NCBI GenBank assembly: GCA_903789535.1
Contig: CAIFES010000003.1
Location: 1 to 64,000 of the forward strand
Direction of reading: 5' to 3'
Length of the DNA stretch: 64,000 bases
Source: an uncultured Aeriscardovia sp.
GTDB lineage: Bacteria > Actinomycetota > Actinomycetes > Actinomycetales > Bifidobacteriaceae
Made by a program: the position numbers and the translations under genes. This document shows positions 1 to 8,650 of this stretch, one piece after another; position 1 is the stretch's first letter; the number at the start of each line of letters is the position of its first letter. The notes under the pieces are model-generated. The model ran no database searches. It saw only the letters and a program-made list of their open reading frames with translations, and was not told where the DNA came from.

Positions 1-78
1 GGCTGCCGTGACCCCGGCCACGGGTTATAAACACCACGAAATGTCCTATAACCCCTGTTTGTCTGTCTGTCCGTCTGT

Positions 79-285
79 TCATCCGACAGTCCCGTATCCA
101 TTAACTGTTAATCGCATCAGTTTGATCAGCGCATCCGGGTTATAGGTATCTGTTTGCTTTATGCCTTCGGTTTGGAGAATGAGGGCGTAAATATATGGCG
201 GAATGGTGAAGGCTAAAAATGATGACATTTCTACGAGTGCCGGGTCGGCAGGTTCGGGCGTGGTTGGGATGCCCTTGATTTCCAT
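79..285 (-). CDS. possible small hypothetical protein
   Basis: An open frame of 68 codons from an ATG at 285 to a TGA at 79-81. The peptide has a hydrophobic middle (FLAFTIPPYIYALIL), so it could be membrane-associated, but I do not recognise a family. No clear ribosome binding site precedes the ATG. It runs away from CRISPR array 1, and its start lies about 60 bp from the first repeat, inside the likely leader. It could be chance or the remnant of an older gene. Confidence 0.25.
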   Translation of the reverse strand: MEIKGIPTTPEPADPALVEMSSFLAFTIPPYIYALILQTEGIKQTDTYNPDALIKLMRLTVNGYGTVG

Positions 286-342
286 GTGTTGTCTGAAGGC
301 GGCATGATTGTGTGGAGAGAATAGCGCGTTTATAAACTAAGT
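286..342 (+). promoter_or_regulatory. leader end of CRISPR array 1
   Basis: The last bases before the first repeat end in ACTAAGT. The bases before array 2 (16037-16043) also end in ACTAAGT, and both are preceded by a GCGC followed by an AT-rich stretch. The repeats on this side are identical to each other while those at the far end decay, so this is the leader-proximal end, where new spacers enter and transcription begins. The exact promoter was not resolved. Confidence 0.6.
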
Positions 343-2930
343 GTGTTCCCCGCGCAAGCGGGGATGATCCTACTGCGGAAATGGTTGCGACACGCCAGTA
401 TCAGTGTTCCCCGCGCAAGCGGGGATGATCCGGAGCCTGTTCAAACATGTGTGTCAGTCGAACAGTGTTCCCCGCGCAAGCGGGGATGATCCCGTGCACG
501 CCGGTGAGATCGTCCCGGAGGGCTAGTGTTCCCCGCGCAAGCGGGGATGATCCGTGGGTGGAGCACACCGTGCAATTTAGCGTGGTGTGTTCCCCGCGCA
601 AGCGGGGATGATCCGTGCCGAGCTGCGCCTGTCCGGCGCGGGTCACGGTGTTCCCCGCGCAAGCGGGGATGATCCTACCGACGCGGTATCGTTGCAGCGC
701 TGAACGGGGTGTTCCCCGCGCAAGCGGGGATGATCCCATTCCCGACAGCGTGCCGCCCTTGGGGACAATGTGTTCCCCGCGCAAGCGGGGATGATCCGGC
801 AAGCGGCATATCTGACTCGGGCGTGTGTCGGTGTTCCCCGCGCAAGCGGGGATGATCCCGCCTTGCCAACGGTCTGCCCGATCGTATTGAGGTGTTCCCC
901 GCGCAAGCGGGGATGATCCCCCGGCTCGGACAACCAACAACCCAACAAACCGGTGTTCCCCGCGCAAGCGGGGATGATCCCAACAATGACCGACAAAACC
1001 ACCGACACTTACCGTGTTCCCCGCGCAAGCGGGGATGATCCCTCGGCGAAAGCATCATCCTGCGGGCGGTCAAAGTGTTCCCCGCGCAAGCGGGGATGAT
1101 CCTCCATTAACCTCGGCTTCCAATGGACAGTGTTCGTGTTCCCCGCGCAAGCGGGGATGATCCCCAGACACAGATCGTCGTCGAACTCATAGCAGTGTGT
1201 TCCCCGCATGCGCGGAGATGATCCGCCTGGTGGAACTCCTTGTGAGCCTCCTCTGACGTGTTCCCTGCGTCTGTGGGGATGATCCTCCTTGAGCGTGTCG
1301 AACGCGTTCTTGAAAAAGGTGTTCTCCGCACATGCGGGGATGATCCGCCGGAGATCGCCGTGCAGTCGTGGACGGTGATGTGTTCCCCGTACATGCGCGG
1401 ATGATCCGAGGCCATAATGGGCGGTCATGTCGTCAGAAGAGTGTTCTCCGCACATGCGGGGATGATCCGAAGCGCCGCAATACCTTCTGGAAATGGTTCA
1501 TGTGTTCCCCGCACATGCGGGGATGATCCCGAGACTTCGCATCCGGGGACAAGGCGGGCAAAGTGTTCCCCGCACATGCGGGGATGATCCGATCACGCCG
1601 AAGGAAACGGCCTTGTTGTAGGCGTGTTCCCTGCACATGCGGGGATGATCCCCGTGGACATGGCTGGACGCATGGGCACCTTGCGTGTTCCCCGCACTTG
1701 CGGGGATGATCCCAGCAGGATGATGGACAGGGGCAGGATGAAAACGTGTTCCCCGCGTATGCGGGGATGATCCCCAGTATTCGATCCACGAGCCAGAGGA
1801 GATCGGGTGTTCCCCGCGTAAGCGGGGATGATCCGATCGCTGCCGGCTCCGGCACGGTTGACACGGTGTGTTCCCCGCACATGCGGGGATGATCCCACCC
1901 TCACCCACGCCCAAGCGACAGGCGACAAGTGTTCCCCGCACATGCGGGGATGATCCTCCCGCCTACATCGCACAGGCACAGGCGACCGTGTGTTCCCCGC
2001 ATTAGCGGGGATGATCCGCTGATCGACGCACTTGTGGTGATCGGCGTGTCGTGTTCTCCGCGCAAGCGGGGATGATCCACCGTCGAGGACGACGAGCTCG
2101 GCGAGCGTGTCGTGATCTCCGCGCATTCGGGGATAATCCGTAGATGCCGTACTTGTTGTGCTTGACCTTGCCGTGTTCCCGGCGCATGCGAGGGATGATC
2201 CCGCGCTGACGATCGCATTCCCCACGCCTTTGAGATATTCTCCGCGTATGCGGGGATGATCCGGTCAACGGCCGCCTGTGGGGCTTCTACCACAAGTGTT
2301 CCCCGCGTATGCGGGGATGATCTGCTCTCCGACGACACGAAGAAGAAGCTCTAAGAGTGTTTCCCCGCGTATGCGGGGATGATCCCCCGTCGCCCCAGTA
2401 GGATTCGTATTGTAGGCTGTGTTCCCCGCGCTAGCGGGGATAATCCCGGCGTCGGCACCTCGATGTGGCGCGACATCATGTGTTCCCAGCGTATGCGGGG
2501 ATGATCCCGGTTTCTGCGCGAACGTCATCAGCTGGATCGGGTGTTCCCCGCGCAAGCGGGGATGATCCCCACATGATCGGCATGGGACAGGGCGACCTGC
2601 GGTGTTCCCTGCACATGCGGGGATGATCCGCCCCGTCAGGTCACGCTCCTCGTGCCCGGCCAGTGTTCCCCACGTTTGCGGGGATGATCCCGTGGTGTAG
2701 GCGTTGCGACGGTCGTTGCAGAAGTGTTCCCCGCGCGAGCGGGGATGATCCATACGGTGACGCGGCGAAGATCCGGATGATGATGTGTTCCCTGTGTATG
2801 CGGGGATGAGCCGGTGCGCATAGCCACCGAGCCGCAGGACAGTGGTGTTCCCTGCGTATGTGGGGATGATCCTGGCAGCGTGGGCGAGCTGACCCCGACA
2901 ATATCGTCCCTGCGTTAGTGGGGGATAATT
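343..2930 (+). CRISPR. type I-E CRISPR array 1, about 43 repeats
   Basis: Repeats of 28 nt alternate with spacers of 33 nt, a 61-bp period. The repeat starts GTGTT, forms the hairpin CCCCGC-GCAA-GCGGGG and ends ATGATCC, which would be the 5' handle of the crRNA. The first 14 repeats (343 to about 1163) are identical. From about 1197 onward nearly every repeat carries substitutions, mostly in the loop and stem, and the final unit near 2906-2930 is badly eroded. That gradient sets the leader at the left and transcription on the + strand. The first base of the spacers varies, which fits a two-base PAM read outside the 33-nt spacer, as in other 28-nt-repeat I-E systems. Confidence 0.97.
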
Positions 2931-3274
2931 TATTTTGTTTCGTCAAGAAATGAGCTCGACGTTATAAGAAACCAGCCCTCTGAACGCTGCCGGTAAAAAC
3001 TGCCAGCGTCACGAAAAGTGTGATGATCAGGGTATCGGTAAAATGATGAAGCACGGGTGATGGTGGAACCCGGACGGTGTGATTTCTGCAAAATCTGTCT
3101 CGGTCGGCCTGGCGGTCTGATGCAAGTCGGTCTGGCAGGCTGAAGAAAGTCAGTCTGTGATGCGAGCCGTTTGGCGAAAGGCAGTCTGACGGGGGAGCCA
3201 TCCATCCTGATGGGGGATCTTTTAATCGTCTGGCGGTTGATCCAGTAAAGAGACCGGCGGGGAAGGGTAGAGAC
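2931..3274. other. intergenic region between array 1 and nhaA
   Basis: No convincing gene is seen. Short reverse-strand open frames here look like chance. The stretch holds several copies of a GTCTG-type word, for example AGTCGGTCTG and AGTCAGTCTG about 20 bp apart near 3124-3155, and presumably contains the nhaA promoter. No riboswitch or terminator could be assigned. Confidence 0.5.
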
Positions 3275-4771
3275 GTGGCTAGCACGCAGAACAAGACGAC
3301 ACAAAAGCCTGGTTTTGCCGACCAGAGACCCGGTTCCGTCCGTCAGAGGCACGATTCCGGCCATCAGAATCGGCCATCGCGCTCGCGTGCCGCGCGGCTA
3401 CGCTCTCGGCTGCTCGCCGTCGCCTTCTCAGACCGCTGGTCGGGCGTCGTCATGCTCGTCTTCGCCCTCCTCGGTCTGGTGATCGCCAATCTGCCCATTG
3501 TGGGGCAGGGGTTCCTCCGTCTTGCCGAATTCCACATCCCAATCCCGCTCACCGATATCAATCTGTCCGTCTCCGACTGGATGCAGGACGGTCTGCTCAC
3601 CCTGTTCTTCCTCGTCGTCGGCCTCGATCTCAAACGTGAGCTGACGACCGGCTCGCTGTCAAACCCAAAGCGCGCTGCCGTGCCGATGATCGCCGCCGTG
3701 GGCGGGATGCTTATGCCGATGGCCGTCTACCTCGGCGTGGTCGAGCTGCTCAAGGAAGGCGGCGACCCCGCCGTGACCGCGCAGGTGATGGGTGGATGGG
3801 CCGTCCCCACCGCCACCGACATCGCCTTCTCCCTGGCCGTTCTCGCGATCTTCTCAAAAGGTCTGCCGACTGAGATCCACTCGTTTCTGCTCACCCTCGC
3901 CACGGTGGACGATCTGCTCGGCATTCTGCTTATCGCATTCGTTTTCACCTCCGTCAACGAGTGGTACTGGTTTGTGTTCATGGTGATGCTCCTGCTCGTG
4001 TGGGCGTGGCTGTGCCGGCTCAAAAAGGTGCCGTGGGTGGTCGTGGCCGTGCTCGCGGTGCTCATGTGGGCGATGACGTATGAGGCAGGCATCCATCCCA
4101 CGCTCGCCGGTGTGATGTTCGGGCTGATGGTGCCGGCAAAAAGGATGCATGGGGAGCGACAGTCACGCGCGAGGCGCTGGTCGGACAGGCTGCAACCGTA
4201 TTCGGCACTCATCGCCCTGCCACTGTTCGCGCTGTTTGCCACGGCGATCCCGCTGGGCGGTTTCGGCTGGTCGGTGTTCACCCAGCCGGTGATGCTCGGC
4301 ATCCTCGCCGCGCTCGTCATCGGCAAGCCTCTGGGGGTGATGGCTGCCTCGTGGATCTGCGTGCACGTGTTCCACCTGGAACTCGCCGGGGGCCTCAAGA
4401 TCCGTGACCTGATCGGCATGGCGTGCGCGTGCGGCATCGGTTTCACCGTTTCGTTCCTGATCGCTTCGCTCGCCTTCCGCGGGGGCATGTTCATCGAGGA
4501 GGCGCGGCTGGCCGTGCTGGTGGGCTCGTTCCTCTCGATGATCGTGGCGGCGATCGTCTTGCGCATCCAGTCCGCGCACCCACGCAAGCGCTGGCAGACC
4601 GCTGCCGAGTGGCGCGAGGCGAAGAAAGTCGCCGGGGCGATGGCGGCCAAAGAGGATCCGAGTGGCAAAGCCAGCATCCCGGCAAGGATGGGCAGGAAGG
4701 CTGGAGCTGTGCCCCATGTCGCAGCGAAAGAACCTGCATCGCGGCGGGAGAATGAGTCTTCTCGGATATGA
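3275..4771 (+). CDS. nhaA: Na+/H+ antiporter NhaA
   Basis: A 498-residue inner-membrane antiporter that exchanges internal Na+ for external H+ and supports pH and salt homeostasis. The protein has about a dozen hydrophobic segments between residues 57 and 430. The family hallmarks are present: GWAVPTATDIAFSLAVLAI (around residues 175-193) and ATVDDLLGI (around 210), the latter carrying the paired aspartates of the ion-binding site. A basic, low-complexity N-terminal tail of about 45 residues and a charged C-terminal tail of about 60 residues extend it beyond the usual length of about 390. The start is the GTG at 3275, preceded by GGGGAAGGG. It sits between CRISPR array 1 and cas3 on the same strand, which is unusual company; no functional link to immunity is suggested. 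Confidence 0.93.
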   Translation: MASTQNKTTQKPGFADQRPGSVRQRHDSGHQNRPSRSRAARLRSRLLAVAFSDRWSGVVMLVFALLGLVIANLPIVGQGFLRLAEFHIPIPLTDINLSVSDWMQDGLLTLFFLVVGLDLKRELTTGSLSNPKRAAVPMIAAVGGMLMPMAVYLGVVELLKEGGDPAVTAQVMGGWAVPTATDIAFSLAVLAIFSKGLPTEIHSFLLTLATVDDLLGILLIAFVFTSVNEWYWFVFMVMLLLVWAWLCRLKKVPWVVVAVLAVLMWAMTYEAGIHPTLAGVMFGLMVPAKRMHGERQSRARRWSDRLQPYSALIALPLFALFATAIPLGGFGWSVFTQPVMLGILAALVIGKPLGVMAASWICVHVFHLELAGGLKIRDLIGMACACGIGFTVSFLIASLAFRGGMFIEEARLAVLVGSFLSMIVAAIVLRIQSAHPRKRWQTAAEWREAKKVAGAMAAKEDPSGKASIPARMGRKAGAVPHVAAKEPASRRENESSRI

Positions 4772-4895
4772 AAGGTTAGGGTCGACAATATGCCTCCGGC
4801 GGCCATAACGGGCGGACTTCTGCCACCCGCGTGATCGGCAATCGGGCAATCCCCATCGCCGTCTTTCCTGTGTCGGCGTGTTCTACGCTGGGCGT

Positions 4896-7800
4896 ATGGG
4901 ATCTGTCGCGTTGAGTGGGCCGGCACGCCGCTTGTGGGGAAAATCAGACAGGGCGGAGAACGCATACTGGCTGCCGCTGTATGTCCACCTTTCCGATGCA
5001 GGACATGTGGCCGGCTACTTGTGGGATCAGTGGGTCCCGGAGGGCACGCGATCTGTCATCGCCAAAGAATTTGGTGATCCGGACGGTGAGCAGGCGCAGA
5101 AACGTGCCCGGCAGTTGCTCGTCTTTTTGGCATCGGTCCACGATATCGGCAAGGCGACGCCGGTCTTTCAGTCCCAGCCCACGACGCATGTGGGCGAGCA
5201 TCGGGATGAGTCGTTGTCGGACGATGCTTATTTGCGTCTGTTCCGTCCCGAGTCAGAGGGTGGTGCGGGTTTTCTCTGCTCGCAGGGTCTGCAACCCAAT
5301 CATCCGCCGCATGCCGTTGCCGGGCAGATTCTGCTGGAAAAGTATCTGGAACAGGCTGGTTTTCCTGCAGGTGATGAGATTTCTGGGCGGCAGGCACGTG
5401 GCAATAAGGCGTTGAGGAGACAGATCCGAGAGTCTCTCGTCTGCATCGTGGGCGGGCATCATGGCTGTGAGCCGCTATGGAAGAATGTCAACGCCGTGAA
5501 AACGGATCCCTATACGCTTGATGCCATTGCCGAGACTCGATCAGAGCAGCAGGACAGTCGTACAATGACGCTGCGCGATAGGCGTGACATTGATGCGTCC
5601 ATTGATGCGCCTGACTACTGCGCACCGTGGCGGCAGGCGCGTCAAGAGCTGATCGGATGGGCGATGGAGACGTCCGGTTTTGACTTCTCACGGCCATGGT
5701 CGTATCCGCTGAGTGTCCAGTCGCAGATCCTGCTGACGGGACTCGTCATCATGGCTGATTGGATCGCCTCCGACCAGGATATTTTCCCTCTTGTCCCGCT
5801 TGAGAAGAGCGGCACCGCCGTCCGACAACAAGCGGGTCTATTGCCAGACAACCGAGGCTTAGGTTCTGTGGATGGGCGCGGCACGGGCTGCCCGAATTCT
5901 GTGCAGGAACTGGATGTGCTCGATCTGACGACCGACGAGGGGCTGAAAAGACGTGCCGAATGCGCATGGAAAGCGCTAGGCTTCGAATCCCCGTGGAAGG
6001 ATCCCGAGCAACACCAGACGGCCGAAGAGCTGTTCGGCAAACGGTTCGATCTTCCCGAGGGCGCACATCTGCGTCCGGTCCAAAAGGCGGCTGTGGAGGC
6101 GGTGTTGCAGGCGAAGGACCCGCGTCTGCTCGTGATCGAGGCGCCGATGGGCGAGGGCAAGACGGAGGCGGCGCTCGCCGCCGCCGAGGTGCTCGCGCGC
6201 CGCGCCGGCAGGGGAGGCGTGTGCGTCGCCCTGCCGACGAGGGCGACGACCGACGCGATGTTCTCCCGCGTCGTCTCCTGGCTGCATCATCTGCCGGCGG
6301 TCGAAGATCAGGACGGAAACCTGAGCAAGACCGTCTATCTGGCCCATCAGAACGCCTCCCTCAACCAGCAGTTCGCGCGTATTGCCGGCTTCTCTCACAG
6401 GATTCATGAGCAGATCCGGGAAAATCCTGAGATTTCTTCCATTGCAGAGGATGAGGAGAACGAACGCCGGGCAAATGGGCAGGGAGCCGCCCATCGATGG
6501 GGAGGGCAGTCCAGGAAGAACCTCTCCCAGCAGGTCGTCGCCTCCGATTGGATGTGGGGACGCAAGAAAGGTGTGCTGTCGAATTTTGTCGTCTGCACTG
6601 TTGATCAGGTACTGATGGCGTCGCTGCAGATGAAGCATTCCGTGCTGCGTGACCTCGCGCTCGCCAACAAGGTGGTCGTCATCGACGAATGCCATGCCTG
6701 TGACTCGTATATGCGCTGCTATCTCGGGCGTGCGCTCGAATGGCTCGGCAGCTGCGGCGCGCCGGTCGTGCTGCTGTCCGCCACGCTGCCGGCAGGGATG
6801 CGGGACGCGTACATCTGTGCGTATCGCACAGGCTATTGCGCCTATCAGGCGATCGGACTGACGCAGGGGCAGGCGCGGTCCGTCTATCAGCCGAAAGACT
6901 ATGAGATACCCGATGAGCCGACAGCCCGTGACGGCTATCCTCTGATCACGCTTCTTGATGGGGATACTGTTCGTTATCGGGCGACTCAGCCTGCGGGCTC
7001 GCGCACGGTACGCGTGCGGGCAAGCCTGATGGGCGACAGCCAGCAGGAGCTGCTTGCGCAGGTTTCCTCGCTCGTCGGCAATGGGGGATGCTTGGGAGTC
7101 ATCTGTGACACGGTCCGTCGTGCGCAGGAGGCCTATGACACGCTGAAGAACAGCGGCCGCTTTGCTGCCGATGAGATCCGTCTGGTGCATGCGCGCTTCA
7201 TCAATGTGGATCGTATGCAGAAAGGAAACGAGCTCAGAGTGCTGCTCGGACCGGACGCGGCCGTCGTCGGCACACACGGGAGAAAACCGATCCGGCCGAA
7301 ACGGCTCATCGTGGTCGGCACACAGGTACTCGAGCAATCGCTGGACATCGACTTTGACGCCCTCATCACCGATATCGCACCGGTCGATCTCCTCTTCCAG
7401 CGGCTCGGGCGCGTCCATCGTCATCATCGGGGCGAGGGCGAAAGCGAGCGGCCGGAAAATCTGCGTGTGCCGATCTGCAAAATCCGCGGTATCGGGGATT
7501 GGGACGATGGCCTGCCGTTGTTCGAGCCGCCGAAAGCAGGAAGAGATGCCGCCCGTCACCAGTTCGCCTTCTCCGGCATCGCGTGGGACACGAAAGAGGC
7601 CAAAGGCGTTTATCCGAGCGCGTCGCTGTATGAGGCGCTCGCCGTTGTTGGGCTCACCGTGCCGGACGCGGTGGTCGAGCTTCATCTTCCAACAGATATC
7701 GCTCCTGATGTGCGCTGCGCGTATAGCCAGAAACATAAAGAGGCGATCATCCCGCAACGATGGCAAGGTGATTATGAGCTTGCCGCCCAGGCACGAAAGG

Positions 7801-8420
7801 ACCATGACGCACAGGAAGAGCGGAAGGCACAGGGATTCCTCGCCGCCAGTTACGCGGATCTGTCTCGGCGGTTGCAGACGGTGATGAAGGGCAACAGGCG
7901 CGATGTGAATACGACGGACGAGGATGAGATGATCCGTGCCGTGCGTGACACCCCCGAGCAGCTGACGGTGCTGGTGCTCCGGGCCGGAATAGAAGACGGT
8001 GAGAAAGTCATCCGTCTCCTGCCGTGGCTCGGCGGCGGCCATGATGGTCTGCCGGGGGTGCGGGGCGGTGAGGACGGCATGCACGTTCCCACGGGTCCTG
8101 CCGTCGAAGGCGGGGAGGATCTGCCTGACGATCTGGCACAGCTCGTGGTGCAGTGCGCGGTCACCCTGCCGCGAAACTGGAGGGTCCCCGTCGCTGACCT
8201 GACGGCGGCGTTCGAACGGGCTGACGGCCAGATCATCTTCGGATGGCAGCAGAACCGATTCCTTGCCGGACAACTGCCGCTGTTCGTCAATGCCGATGGT
8301 CGCGGGTCCCTGCGGGTCGAGAGACAAGACGGAAAGTCAGTCGATCTGGAGTTCTCCTATACGCGTGAGCGCGGGCTGGAGATGACCACCGTCGGCACCG
8401 AAACGCCGGTGATGGGATAG
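4896..8420 (+). CDS. cas3: CRISPR-associated helicase/nuclease Cas3 (type I-E)
   Basis: Cas3 is recruited by target-bound Cascade, and nicks and degrades the displaced strand. This protein of about 1174 residues has an N-terminal HD nuclease domain (HDIGKATP near residue 85; HHGCEP near residue 190) and a superfamily 2 helicase core with Walker A (EAPMGEGKT, near 415), a DECH box (VVIDECHA, near 595), the SATLP motif and a QRLGRVHRH arginine-finger motif. The ATG at 4896 was chosen; a GTG 18 bp upstream is also in frame, and neither has a strong ribosome binding site. The gene ends at 8420, directly before a crRNA-like element. The remaining cas genes start 230 bp further on, so cas3 is probably transcribed apart from the Cascade operon. 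Confidence 0.96.
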   Translation: MGSVALSGPARRLWGKSDRAENAYWLPLYVHLSDAGHVAGYLWDQWVPEGTRSVIAKEFGDPDGEQAQKRARQLLVFLASVHDIGKATPVFQSQPTTHVGEHRDESLSDDAYLRLFRPESEGGAGFLCSQGLQPNHPPHAVAGQILLEKYLEQAGFPAGDEISGRQARGNKALRRQIRESLVCIVGGHHGCEPLWKNVNAVKTDPYTLDAIAETRSEQQDSRTMTLRDRRDIDASIDAPDYCAPWRQARQELIGWAMETSGFDFSRPWSYPLSVQSQILLTGLVIMADWIASDQDIFPLVPLEKSGTAVRQQAGLLPDNRGLGSVDGRGTGCPNSVQELDVLDLTTDEGLKRRAECAWKALGFESPWKDPEQHQTAEELFGKRFDLPEGAHLRPVQKAAVEAVLQAKDPRLLVIEAPMGEGKTEAALAAAEVLARRAGRGGVCVALPTRATTDAMFSRVVSWLHHLPAVEDQDGNLSKTVYLAHQNASLNQQFARIAGFSHRIHEQIRENPEISSIAEDEENERRANGQGAAHRWGGQSRKNLSQQVVASDWMWGRKKGVLSNFVVCTVDQVLMASLQMKHSVLRDLALANKVVVIDECHACDSYMRCYLGRALEWLGSCGAPVVLLSATLPAGMRDAYICAYRTGYCAYQAIGLTQGQARSVYQPKDYEIPDEPTARDGYPLITLLDGDTVRYRATQPAGSRTVRVRASLMGDSQQELLAQVSSLVGNGGCLGVICDTVRRAQEAYDTLKNSGRFAADEIRLVHARFINVDRMQKGNELRVLLGPDAAVVGTHGRKPIRPKRLIVVGTQVLEQSLDIDFDALITDIAPVDLLFQRLGRVHRHHRGEGESERPENLRVPICKIRGIGDWDDGLPLFEPPKAGRDAARHQFAFSGIAWDTKEAKGVYPSASLYEALAVVGLTVPDAVVELHLPTDIAPDVRCAYSQKHKEAIIPQRWQGDYELAAQARKDHDAQEERKAQGFLAASYADLSRRLQTVMKGNRRDVNTTDEDEMIRAVRDTPEQLTVLVLRAGIEDGEKVIRLLPWLGGGHDGLPGVRGGEDGMHVPTGPAVEGGEDLPDDLAQLVVQCAVTLPRNWRVPVADLTAAFERADGQIIFGWQQNRFLAGQLPLFVNADGRGSLRVERQDGKSVDLEFSYTRERGLEMTTVGTETPVMG

Positions 8421-8421
8421 T
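8413..8421 (+). promoter_or_regulatory. putative extended -10 of the crRNA-like gene creR1
   Basis: The bases TGGGATAGT overlap the cas3 stop codon and fit an extended -10 (TG, one base, GATAGT). The second crRNA-like unit has TGCGATAAT in the corresponding place (21178-21186). The distance from hexamer start to the degenerate first repeat is 37 bp here and 34 bp there. The parallel placement is the main support; no convincing -35 was found. Confidence 0.45.
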
Positions 8422-8427
8422 GTTGGA

Positions 8428-8534
8428 GTGTCGGCATCGTCCGCAGTGCCGTCAAATCCCTGAAATAGCAGGGATGATCCAGGGCGCAGTCTTATGGCGG
8501 AGTGCTCCTCGCATATCGCATATTAGCGAGGATG
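8428..8534 (+). ncRNA. crRNA-like regulatory RNA upstream of cas8e (CreR-like)
   Basis: A two-repeat mini-array outside the CRISPRs. The first pseudo-repeat (8453-8480) is 28 nt long like the true repeats. It keeps the handle ATGATCC exactly and replaces the hairpin with ATCCCTG-AAATAG-CAGGGAT, a perfect 7-bp stem. The spacer (8481-8501) is 21 nt, exactly 12 nt shorter than the 33-nt array spacers. The second pseudo-repeat begins at 8502 (GTGCTCCTCGC), pairs CCTCGC with GCGAGG at 8526-8531 across a longer loop, and has lost its handle. That is what a mature I-E crRNA needs: a 5' handle from repeat 1 and a 3' hairpin from repeat 2. The spacer matches the site at 8536-8549 next to an AA PAM. 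The likely role is Cascade-guided repression of the cas8e operon. Transcript ends are estimates. Confidence 0.8.
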
Positions 8535-8551
8535 TAGACTACGCCCCTTGG
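8532..8551 (-). promoter_or_regulatory. operator targeted by creR1, over the cas8e promoter
   Basis: On the reverse strand this site reads CCAA, one base, GGGCG, T, AGTCT. With AA (8549-8548) as PAM, the creR1 spacer matches at positions 2-6 (GGGCG) and 8-12 (AGTCT). It mismatches at position 1 and at position 7; position 7 is the sixth base after the first and is flipped out in I-E R-loops. Matching stops after position 12. The + strand reads ATGTAGACTACGCCCCTTGG; the site before the 37-aa peptide gene has the same ATGTAGACT-N7-TTGG frame. It lies about 11-30 bp upstream of the putative -10 at 8562-8567, so a bound complex would cover the -35 region. Confidence 0.75.
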
Positions 8552-8558
8552 AAATTCG

Positions 8559-8567
8559 TGCTAAGGT
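8559..8567 (+). promoter_or_regulatory. putative extended -10 promoter of the cas8e operon
   Basis: TGCTAAGGT matches an extended -10 of the TGn-TAnnnT type common in actinobacteria. Transcription would begin near 8574, giving a leader of about 75 nt before the cas8e ATG. The -35 region falls within the creR1 target site. An alternative hexamer (TATATA at 8576-8581) exists, so the exact start is uncertain. Confidence 0.45.
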
Positions 8568-8581
8568 TATCCATGTATATA

Positions 8582-8633
8582 GAAATCCCCGAATAGGATT
8601 TCCTCACCTCCCACATCCGGCATCGACGCCGGA
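8582..8633 (+). promoter_or_regulatory. two hairpins in the cas8e 5' leader
   Basis: GAAATCC pairs with GGATTTC (8582-8588 with 8596-8602, 7-nt loop), and TCCGGC pairs with GCCGGA (8616-8621 with 8628-8633, 6-nt loop). Both stems are perfect and lie between the presumed transcription start and the ATG at 8651. No T-run follows, so they are not simple terminators. They may affect stability or translation of the Cascade mRNA. Confidence 0.5.
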
Positions 8634-8650
8634 GAAAGTGTGATACGCAC

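Noticed and set aside
343-2930. Long open frames full of repeated HPRLRGEH/SSPLARGT/IIPACAGNT peptides in both arrays
   Set aside because: They are translations of CRISPR repeats, whose 61-bp period makes runs of similar peptides in all frames; they are not genes.
2930-3364. Reverse-strand open frames between array 1 and nhaA
   Set aside because: They run through the nhaA promoter and start, lack ribosome binding sites and show no domain.
5976-8327. A 783-codon reverse-strand frame opposite cas3
   Set aside because: Shadow of a high-GC gene; the sense frame has all Cas3 motifs and the antisense protein has no recognisable domain.
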